The notes under the pieces were generated by a model. That model did no database searches. It saw only the letters and a list, made by a program, of their open reading frames with translations, and was not told the origin of the DNA. The translations under genes were made by a program, and so were the position numbers. Shown piece by piece: positions 13,501 to 22,600 of a DNA stretch of 64,000 bases (position 1 is the stretch's first letter; every line of letters begins with the position of its first letter). Location: the NCBI RefSeq assembly GCF_010183535.1, contig NC_071329.1:19048879-19112878 (forward strand), in the 5' to 3' direction. The DNA is from Caenorhabditis remanei (Eukaryota; Nematoda; Chromadorea; Rhabditida; Rhabditidae).

Positions 13501-16500
13501 TCTGTACGAATTATTGATAAAAACGGAAAAAAACTGGAAAAAAATTTAATGATCAAAAAAACGGAATCCGTTCAAACGCATTTCTGAGATCTAATATTTT
13601 GGGATTGGCTTATTCCAAGTGTTTTATCAATATTCTGATCATTTTCGGAGTTAATTTTTTTTTTGAAATTTTTTTCAAAAATGAAATTTTCATAAGGGGG
13701 GACCCTTATGTGATTTTTCAAAAAATCGAAATATCTCAAAATGGTCCCCCTGCTTTTTGATGTTCTAATTGGACCTAATAGAACTTTTTGCGGGAAATAC
13801 GTATACAATGTGAAATTTGAGAACTTCTAGAGGGAATTTTCGAGAAAAGTTGAAAAAACATGAAAATGAAATTTAATTAAACGGTTTCTAGGGTGTCTGG
13901 GGGGCTGGAAATTTGTGTAGGGGTAGTCAAAAACATTTCTAACATGTTACGAAAGTTTCCCGATGTTATCTGGAAAATTAAAATTTTTATGAATTTTTGG
14001 GTGAAAAGTCGATTATTGGTCATATTTTCCTATGATGACGTCATAGGGGACTGGTGACATACTTTTTGTAAATCACTACCATAGGGGCGTATATGCTGTA
14101 AAAAGAGTTCGGATTGAAACAACTTTTTGCAACTGTGCCAAGAGGAATCCTCTTCTTACAGAAAACGCCTCTTAAATAAAACTATATTCCAAGATTCACA
14201 CAAGAATCCGCTACCAACGCTGAAAAAACAATAATCCACAAAACTAGATAATTCCTAGATAAAAACTAAATAATTCCTGAACGAAACTAGATAATAAGCA
14301 AGATAATTCCAATAGCAAGGCTTTTCATGGAATTAATTAGCCATTAATTCACGACCTGAAACAACCAGCCTAACGACTCTGTGGCTTCTATTAGATTCAC
14401 AACTATCCAACCAAAATGGCCATAAGAAATGAAAATGGTTTGGCAATAAACTCAATACGTGTTACGTGACCTTCTGTCTTTCGGAGGAAATACTCAACTA
14501 CTCTCGTCAATTACTTGCGTATCCCTGAACTCTGTTTCTGCTGGCCTCAAAATAACGATCACCCTCAATTCGCTGCATATATGGAAAGGAAATCGTCAGT
14601 TCAACCGCTCTTGCTCTATTGAACATTCAACTGCTGGACGAGCCGACGGGCCGGCCCGATTTTTGTACAAGTATGGAACTTTCTAAATGAATATGAAAGG
14701 AAATATTGTAAAAAATTCGAATGTTGTGATCGAATACGGGGAAAATAGGATCAGTCGGTGTGTCTGTTTTGAATTCAAAAGCTGGACGTTCTTCCATTTT
14801 CCTTTAAATCGAGCAAGCTAATTTTTGAATATAAAACTTGCTAAGCACCGCGCACGAGGCGCAGCCGACGCTAGTATATGGAAAGGAAATCGTTAGTTCA
14901 ACCGCTCTTGCTCTATTGGACATTCAACTGCTGGAAGCTCCACCAATCGACGTCTTAACCGTGGCTCCGCCAACCGTCTCCAACAAATGCTCTGGCTCAC
15001 CACGAACTCAAGGCATCTAAAGTAACTTCCTGTTCTAGTCACACCAGAGTTGCGCGGAAGTGATTTTTTCTAAAACGGAAGTCGGAAGTCGGAAGTCGGA
15101 AGTAAAATTTGTAATCCGGAAGTCGGAAGTCGGAAGTCGGAAGTAAAATTTCTAATCCGGAAGTCGGAAGTCGGAAGTCGGAAGCAAAATTTTGAAAACG
15201 GAAGTCGGAAGCCGGAAGTCGGAAGTGAAAAAAAACGCCCGGAAGTCGGAAGTCGGAAGTCGGAAGTCGGAAGTCGGAAGTGAAAAACAGCCCGGAAGTC
15301 GGAAGCCGGAAGTCGGAAGTCGGAATTCCGCGCAACTCTGAGTCACACTATTGAGAATAAACTTGCCAAACCTCTCCTCTCTTACTGTTCTCATCATACT
15401 CATTCTGACGAGGGTGCCGTTCCCTATTAAGTCGGAACAAGGTTCTCATTTTTGTACTGAAGTATCCAGCACTATGCTCCAGCTCAGAGACTCGCATCAA
15501 CAATGTTCTGGAACTGGTCTATCACCTCAAAAATTGCGGATATCCTGCTCAAATCGAAAAATGCTGTGTTAAAAATGTTTAAACACTTATTAGCTCCGCA
15601 CAGTTCCTACAACTGAGCTCCACCAAAATGCCCTTGAAAATTGTCTCTTTTTCTCTGCATCTCTCAATTTTGCACACAATGTTCTTTGGTTTCGGTAGAG
15701 CGCGGTTGGAAGAAGCATGCCGTGATAATGCAGTACAGCGTATCGAGTAACAACCCTTCATCAGTTTTACGCGTGCGATGCTAGAAGACACTTATCAGTG
15801 ATTGAGGACCAAATAATTATAAGTATGTATGTAAAACGATAGAAAATAGCAATAAATGGTGAAACAGTGAATGAACAGAAAAAATGAAAACTACTGAAAA
15901 AATGATTTATAAACACCCGTTTATTATTAGACTTTGGTATTGCACCCGTTAATTCTCAAAACACCCGTCTATTATATAAACACCCGTTAATTAAATAAAC
16001 ACCCGTTAAACCATAAAGTACCAAAATTTTCATGGTGTGCCATTCAGAATTACTATGGCACACTCTCAAATTTGGTTATTTTCCACTGAAAACAGCCAAA
16101 GTTGATACATTTTTGTCCGGTACTGTACCAATTTTTTCAATTTTTTCAAATTTTACACCAAAAAAGCCAATTTTCTGATGTTAAACCAGATTTTGATTGA
16201 ATTCTGAAGTATAGTTTAAAAAATTCGACATTTTCGGAAAACAGTTCAAAAAATTTCAACATTTTGTTAAAAGCTTTTGACTTTCAAACCCGCGAACCGA
16301 CGGGCCGGGCCGAAATCGTGACAATTTTGGTTTTAAAAGCTGAAAAATATTTCAAATGTAGATGTTAGCAAGCTCTATGTAATCGAGCCGAATGGCTATG
16401 GCTTTTTTGTTAATTTTTGCGTTTTTTGGGATTTTACTTCAGGCCGCAGTACATTAGCGGCTAGCCATCTGTCCAGTCACAGATATCACTCTATTTTGCA

Positions 16501-17250
16501 CGGAAATGGGTCAATTTGAGGGAGAAAGTGCTTTGTCGATATGTAACCTGCTAGGGAGTGTCCGTACAAAAAAGTTGTCAACTACAAAAATGAAGCTCTA
16601 CCTTTGATTTGTATGATCCCATAAATAGTTATTTTGTATCACATTTAGTTTTACCATGACGCACTCTCAAAGTTTTTTTTTGGCCGGTACTGTAGAACCT
16701 ATCGAGATCTACATTTTGGTATATTTTTCAGCTCTTAACATTAAGTTTGAAGTTTGTAGTGTTTGATAGAGCAAAGTAACATAGTTTTTATGTAAGAGTT
16801 TGCTGAAATCGTCTTAGATCCGTTTCATCCACTAAACAATCAATAATCCACTCCTCTTGCAGCCCCTCTCGCACATCTACCATATCCTCGCGTTCACTGC
16901 TCTCTTCTCGATTCTTCTAGCCAGAAAACACTATATGATTGATATAGTGTTGGGATATACAGTATCCACTAGAATATTCATGGAATATCACGCCCTGGCG
17001 GCTTCTTATCATAACGGAACATTCGAGACGAATCCATTGTCTTGGTAAGTGCGCTCTAATGCGAATTTTGCGGTTTTTCAATCTGAAAACCTCAAAAATG
17101 AATGTTTTCAGGTCGTGGTGGTCATTCCTGATCCCGTATTTCGAATCCGATGCCCCATCGAACTTCCACAATCATTTACTCCTTTACAACCGGTCAACGA
17201 CAAGAGTTGGTGCTAAAAACGTGTCGATTAAGAAGCGATCTTTTGAATGA
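7596..17250 (+). CDS. Sphingomyelin synthase family protein
   Basis: Seven exons give 328 aa: 7596-7660, 7725-7842, 8916-9020, 9064-9228, 9768-9980, 16863-17044, 17112-17250. Phases agree at every junction. The start ATG lies 3 bp after a TTTTCAG acceptor (7592), probably a trans-splice site. The family transfers phosphocholine (or phosphoethanolamine) from a glycerophospholipid to ceramide in Golgi or plasma membrane. The PAP2-like catalytic triad is visible: CGDL...SGHT (His about 202) and HYMID (His 245, Asp 249). Several hydrophobic segments are present, including about 97-120 and 135-150. The length suits the family (usually 330-420 aa), with a short N-terminus lacking a SAM domain. Which worm paralogue it is cannot be told here, nor whether it makes sphingomyelin or acts as a relative. 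Intron 5 (9981-16862) is very long because of a foldback insertion. Confidence 0.9.
10441..10540. repeat. ACGGGTGTTTA repeat block (arm of foldback element)
   Basis: Four or five copies of ACGGGTGTTTA or ACGGGTG with AT spacers. The inverted counterpart (CACCCGTTAATT and similar) is at about 15910-16012 in the other arm. The same blocks in the same order on both arms show that the foldback arms arose by duplication. Confidence 0.8.
12436..14142. repeat. 1.7 kb near-perfect palindrome
   Basis: The left end CTTGGCACAGTTGCAAAAAG and the right end CTTTTTGCAACTGTGCCAAG are exact inverses. The match continues inward almost without interruption to a centre near 13290, giving arms of about 850 bp. 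Inner landmarks in both arms include ATGACGTCAT (about 12535 and 14032) and GGTCCCCC blocks. Open frames inside occur as mirrored pairs (12555-12968 and 13572-13808), so they are by-products and not genes. It lies inside the 6 kb foldback element. I could not identify a target-site duplication. Confidence 0.9.
14577..14937 (+). repeat. Direct repeat of ~62 bp inside the foldback element
   Basis: TATATGGAAAGGAAATCGT followed by a 40-bp block occurs at 14577-14640 and again at 14875-14937, with only a few changes. The ~235 bp between the copies carries another CCGACGGGCCGG patch. Neither copy is convincingly coding. Confidence 0.65.
15045..15340 (+). mobile_element. hAT-like non-autonomous element with heptamer minisatellite
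   Basis: The 296-bp element starts CAGAGTTGCGCGGAA and ends in the inverse, TTCCGCGCAACTCTG. It is flanked by an exact 8-bp duplication, AGTCACAC (15037-15044 and 15341-15348). Almost the whole interior is tandem GGAAGTC heptamers interrupted by short spacers. Eight-bp duplications and CAGAG-type ends point to hAT-type mobilisation by a transposase encoded elsewhere. A second dated insertion is at 18668-19028. Confidence 0.85.
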
Positions 17251-17324
17251 AAAAAAATCGAAATTTTTGTTAAAATGTGTGCCAAAAGTTACAAAGCTAG
17301 TATGGTTTATGTGTACAATTGTTT

Positions 17325-17330
17325 AATAAA
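17325..17330 (+). terminator. AATAAA polyadenylation signal
   Basis: A canonical AATAAA lies 75 bp after the stop codon of the sphingomyelin-synthase-like gene, in AT-rich sequence. Confidence 0.65.
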
Positions 17331-17998
17331 TTTTTAATATTTTGAAACGGTTTTATTTGATTAAATTTGATTATGATGAAAAACAACAGAAATTTGACAT
17401 TAAAAGTTAAAAAAAGAATAAAAACATGCTGAATTTGAAATTGGGGAGGGGAAGGGGCATTTTATTTGGAAAAATGGGATTTTTAGGATAGTTTTGAGCT
17501 GAAGTCAATCCGACCGCCCCATTCCACTACAGTATTCCCTATAATCTATCGGTTTGCCATCTGAAAATCACTGAACAAGCAGAAAAAGCTCTCGATGCAT
17601 TCAACTTCACCTCTCCTCTCCAAAAACTAGAAATCATGACGCATAATCATGAAATCTTCGACTTTAGAAATCGTATCATTCGGAAAACTGCCATCTACAG
17701 TAATCCTGTTGTGAGAGATACACAAGTTCTCATAGTGAACGGTATGTGTTTTCCAGAAGACCTCCAACAGATTCCCAATCGACGTGTTCTATTTTCGAAA
17801 CCTCACAAGGAATCAACGATGAGTCGAATCCTACCCGAGATGGTCAATATGTGGAGACGCGACACACCAGTCATTGGTACTCACTTCGAATTCAATATGG
17901 AAGAACATTTCTGGGACGATGCGTTTTTCGATGATATTGAATATTTGCCCGGCGCCAGAAAAGGTCGGCTTCCAGAAACGAGGTATGCAAACTCATTC

Positions 17999-19139
17999 AT
18001 ACTTGCAAAACAGCCGAAACGGGCCGGCTCGTAACTCGCGTCAAAATGAATATTATGAGCTCAAAAATAAACCAAAATGTAGATCTCGACGAGTTCTATC
18101 TCCGTGACCTACTACGGGCCGGATGGCTATTCGTTAATATGCCGCGGGCCGGGCTAGAAAGGCTTTTTTCATACTTGCAACGGGCCGGGCCGAACCGTGA
18201 CGAGAATTTCCACGGCCCGGCTGAAAAATTTGAACTGAAATTTTGAACGAAAATTTGAATTTTTTGAATTTTTTCCCAAAAATGTCGAATTTTTGACTAT
18301 ACTTCAGAATTCAATCAAACGATAGTTATGCACCGAAAAATTGAAATTTTTAATGTAAAATTTCAAAAAAATTCAAAAAATAGGTACCTTTTTTGAAGCC
18401 GGGCCTTCGGGCATACTTGTCAACCGGGCCGACACTGGCCGGCTCGTAACTCGCGTCAAAATGAATATTATGAGCTCAAAAATATACCAAAATGTAGATC
18501 TCAGAGAGTTCTATCTCCGTGACCCACTACGGGCCGGATGACTATTCGTTAATATGTCGCGGGCCGGACTAAAATGGCTTTTTTGGCCGATTTCGCGTTT
18601 TTTTGCACTTTTTCCCGGCCCGTGGCACATTACCGAATAACCATCCGGCCCGTAGTTGGTCACGGACCAGAGTTGCGCGGAAGTGATTTTTTCAAAAACG
18701 GAAGTCGGAAGTCGGAAGTGAAAAAATTCCCGGAAGCCGGAAGTCGGTATTAGATTTCTTCGCAAAGATTCAAAAACTCCTAGAAAAAGTTCATGAAATT
18801 CGCGAAAATCAGTGGAAAACTAGTTTTTGGCTGAAGAAAAGCCTATTTTCTGTCCTTTTAGATCATTTTTCCATGTATTTCTGCGAAATTTACTTTTCGG
18901 AAATTCTACAGTTACGGAATGACGGGAGTCGGAAGTGAAACTCCAAATTCGGAAGTCGGAAGTAAAAATTTTCAAAACGGAAGTCGGAAGTGAAAAAATG
19001 CCGGAAGTCGGAATTCCGCGCAACTCTGTCACGGACATAGAACTCGCTGAGATCTACATTTTGGTATATTTTTCAATTCATGATATTAAGTTTGAAGCGA
19101 GTTACGCGACGACCCGTTTCGGTCCGGTTTGCAAGTATA
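17999..19139. mobile_element. GGGCCGG palindromic element with nested insertions
   Basis: The ends ATACTTGCAAAACAGCC (left) and the inverse of ATACTTGCAAACCGG (right) bracket arms containing GTAACTCGCGTCAAAATG and TATGAGCTCAAAAAT. A simpler copy of the same family is at about 41100-41450. Two later insertions interrupt it: a CATACTTGCAACGGG...CATACTTG element at about 18169-18430 and the minisatellite element at 18668-19028. Confidence 0.65.
18668..19028 (+). mobile_element. hAT-like non-autonomous element with heptamer minisatellite
   Basis: Same ends as the 15045-15340 copy (CAGAGTTGCGCGGAA and inverse), with an exact 8-bp duplication TCACGGAC at 18660-18667 and 19029-19036. This copy has fewer GGAAGTC units and keeps about 180 bp of unique interior (18750-18930), whose inverse is found at the left edge of the window. 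Removing the element and one duplication restores the inverted arm of the surrounding GGGCCGG element, so the insertion is younger than its host. Confidence 0.88.
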
Positions 19140-19616
19140 ACCTCATTGAAATTGAATAAATTCCAGATTTCAGATACATGAGATCTCAGAGGTGCGTCGA
19201 TTTCGAGTTGGATAACGAGTCAGAAGTCACGGTTTTCTATCACTGGAACCATGTTCATTTGGTTGTTCATAGAAAATAATTTGCAAAACTATTTTTGTTT
19301 TCTAACTTTTTGATATTTGAATATTACAATTTAAAACAAAATTTTTTTCATAAAGTAAATATCAAAAACAATCTTTGGAATCCGACTTTTTGCCGTCTAT
19401 TCAGCAGTTCTACCCAAAACATTTCGAAAAATCGACGGGTAACTAATTTTGGTCTGCTAGCTCTTTGTAGTTTGTAGTCGAGCTTACAGTCTGGAAAATC
19501 TGTAAAAACTGAAATTTTCAGAATTCTTAAAAATAACAGTTTAATGGAGAGGGGAAAAATCAACAGAAAGATAACAGAAATATAACAAAACTTTTTTAAA
19601 AAAACAGAAAAATGAT

Positions 19617-22600
19617 TCAAATGGTGAACGTCTTCAACGGATCCTTTCCCTTCTTCTGGAATTTGTGCTTCAGTTTTTGACGATGCTTCTGTCCCATATT
19701 GTAGCGACGATGTTTGTTGCCGGGAGCCGAGAAATCCATTCCACGAAGCGCTTCTGGAACCATGTAGGGAGTGACGTCGGCGATCGCTGGGGAGTTGATT
19801 TTCAGCATTACTGGATGACAGTCCGTTTGCATTAACAACTTCTCACGCTCGTTTTTCGCGAAGAATGTTTGGAGATTCGCCGAACGCATCATCTGGAAGA
19901 CATTTACATAGAGTTGGGATGTGATTGGTCTGCTGGTTCAAACTACAAACTACAAAATTAAGAGCTTGCAGACCAAAAATTGACAAAAGACCCATTAATA
20001 TTATGAAAATTACCAAAAACTGAACTTGAAACGACTTTTCACTTGAAAAACTGAACATTTTCGTGAAATTCAGGTAAACTTGAAAGTTGGTCTGCTAGCT
20101 ACACTACAAACTATAAAACCTGGAGCTAGCAGACCAAGATAGGACATTTTTTGGGGTTCAAGATAACTAATGAGATTTCTATCACTATTTAACTTAACCA
20201 AACCCTGAAAAAATGACAAAACGGTCGAAATTGGAATTTGGTCTGCTAGCTCGACTACAAACTACAAACTGTGGAGCTAGCAGGCGAAAAAAATGCCGAA
20301 AAACCATTTAATTTGTTGAAAATTCCCAAAAACAGAACCTAAAACGACTTTTCACTGAAAAAGTTTGAACTTTTCCGTGAAAATCCGCTAAACTTGAAAG
20401 TTGGTCTGCTAGCTCGACTACAAACTACAAAATATATAGCTAGCAGACCAAAATTGACCAAATTTGTCGATTTTTCTATAAATTTGTTCACTAATTGTAA
20501 TCAGCAGCGAATAGCCTCAAGTTAACACAAAAAACCTAAAGTAAAGTCGAAAAATATGATAAAACTCCAATTTTGGTCTGCTAGCTTCAGGTTTTGTAGT
20601 TTGTAATGGAGCTAGCAGGCCAAAACTTAAATTTTATCAGATTTTGTTGAAATTTTCAAGATTTCCAGCTCAAATCTCTTGAAAGTAATAAATTTTTAAA
20701 GGATTTTCTCAATTTTTTTTACTAATTTTTGACCACTTTCGATTTTCCATCATTTTCCACTAATTTCAGCCCATACCTCCTGTCGAATCTCCTTCAGTCG
20801 GGCTTTCTTGATGACTCCTTTCGTACATTTGGCCAATGCTTCACGTGTTCTCAACAAGAATGTATCCAACTCTTTAATACGGAATTCGTACGGTTGGAGC
20901 ACTTTTCGTCCCATTTGTGCATTGATTTCGTCTTGAATCGTCTCCAAATGTGGACGTTCTTGTGGAGTGCAGAATGAGAGCGCCGTTCCTTTGTTGAATC
21001 CACGGGCGGTTCTGAAAAAGAGATTTTTAGGAAATTTTTATAAATTTTAGAGCAAAAACTGAGTTTCGGAAGCCAAAAATTCCATTTTTTTGGAACAATT
21101 GTATGTTTTTTTAGTGTAAAAACCGTAGTATTGAGATAAATTGGTTTTGGTCTGCTAGTGCTCAGCATTGTAGTTTGTAGTGGAGCTAGCAGACCAAAAC
21201 TGTGTTTAGGAAACCAAAAATAGTTTTTTTTTCCTGTTTTTCAGTGTAAAAACCGGATTTTTGAGGTGAAATTGATGTTTTCGATTGATAAATCGAGAGT
21301 TTTGGTACGAAATTTTCTTTTTTTCTAGGAAAATTGAGAAAATCGGCATTTCAACGATGAAAACGTCAGTTTATGGCCTGAGAACTCAAATTTTCAGCTT
21401 CGACAATAAAATTTCCAACAAAAAATTCGACTTTCTGACTCATTTCTTGTGATAAATCAAAGTTTTCGAGTATTTCACTCTAAAAAAATGACGAAAGTAC
21501 CATTCATTCGATGAAAATGACCAAACAACTGAGTTTAAAACGACGTTTCACTTGAAAATCCGCTAAACTTGAAAATTGGTCTGCTAGCTCCACTATAAAC
21601 TACAAAATAAAGAGCTAGCAGACCAAAATTGACAGTTTTTGCTCTTTCTTTGGCACTGAAATCGGGTTTTCCAGCTAAAAACCGAGTTTCTGACTCATTT
21701 TTTGTGATTTTTCATCAGATTCTCTATAAAGTAGGTTTCAGACGACGAAAAACATGAATTTTAAGCTAAAAAATTGTTAAATTAGTAGAATTTTCCAACT
21801 ATCTCACCTTCCAACACGATGAATATACGCATCGGTTGTCTCCGGAAAGTCGAAATTCACAACATTCGAAACATGATGAAAATCAATTCCTCTCGACACT
21901 CCGGACTCTTTATCCAACTTTTTCGATCCGGATTTCTTCGATTTCTTCTCTTTTTGCTCCGTTCCTTCCGGCTCCAAATCCTGAAGAAAAATTCAAGAAA
22001 ATAACCAAAAACAGAACCTAAAACTGCTTTTCACTTGAAAATTTTAACATTTTCGTGAAAATCAGCTAAACTTGAAAATTGGTCTGCTAGCTCGACTACA
22101 AACTACAAAATCTGGAGCTAGCAGACCAAAATTGGCGAGATTTTTCTGAAAATACGTTCACTAATTGTAAGCTATCACAAAAATCCTCAAGAAAAGTCGA
22201 AAAAAAAGATAAAACTCCCTCCAATTATGGTCTGCTAGCTCCAGGTTTTGTAGTTTGTAGTGGAGCTAGCAGACCAAAACTCAAGTTTTATTCGATTTCG
22301 ATGAAACTTTCACGATTTTCCGCCGGAATCTCTCAAAATTAATCGATTTTGATGAAATTTTCTCAATTTTCCATATTTTTCCAAACATTCCGGCCGGTAC
22401 CTCCTGTCGAATCAAAATCTGAACATATTTGTGAAAATCAGCAAAACTTGAGTTTTGTTCTGCTAGTTCGACTACAAACTACAAAACATGGAACTAGCAG
22501 ACCAAAACCCAGTTTCGGGAGCTAAAAATTGGATTTTTCCTGGTTTTTCATGATAAAAAACAGAGTTTTGAGGTAAAATTGGTGTTTTCGATCGAAAAAT

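Larger units (their letters stand above)
10074..16125. mobile_element. ~6 kb foldback element with Tc1-like ends, in intron 5
   Basis: The ends are inverted copies of CAGTAYCGGACAAAAA followed by TATCAACTTTGGCTG. The right end is flanked by TA; the left by TG, which looks decayed. The two long arms are inverted relative to each other in several blocks: 10425-10735 with about 15735-16035, 10735-10860 with about 15450-15580, and 10870-11015 with about 14180-14320. Each arm has extra insertions: a Tc1-like MITE at about 10172-10425, a hAT-like element at 15045-15340 and the large palindrome 12436-14142. I found no transposase. It appears inserted in an older GGCCCGG-type repeat whose remains flank it (10040-10070 and 16130-16330). 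Confidence 0.7.
17503..19280 (+). pseudogene. 5'-truncated DUF3557 family copy
   Basis: The frame from 17503 (EVNPTAPFHYSIPYNLSVC) to about 17982 (ending near ARKGRLPETR) and a last exon at about 19174-19280 match the C-terminal part of the DUF3557 proteins at 39192-41533 and 42502-44691, including the terminal exon. The N-terminal half is missing: an in-frame TGA lies just upstream of 17503 and no first exon is present. The intron between the two pieces holds nested GGGCCGG and minisatellite elements. Sequence downstream (about 19378-19500) also matches the 3' flank of the other two copies. The function of the family is unknown. Probably a decayed partial duplication; a rewired short gene cannot be excluded. 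Confidence 0.75.

Noticed and set aside
12555..13808. 137-aa and 78-aa frames with shared FDFLKNHIRVPPYENF text
   Set aside because: Mirror images of each other across the palindrome centre, with Phe/Lys-rich low complexity; no sign of selection for a protein.
15039..15403. Frames of repeated SDFRLPT units
   Set aside because: Produced by the GGAAGTC heptamer array inside a transposable element; similar frames appear at 195-452 and 18511-19038.
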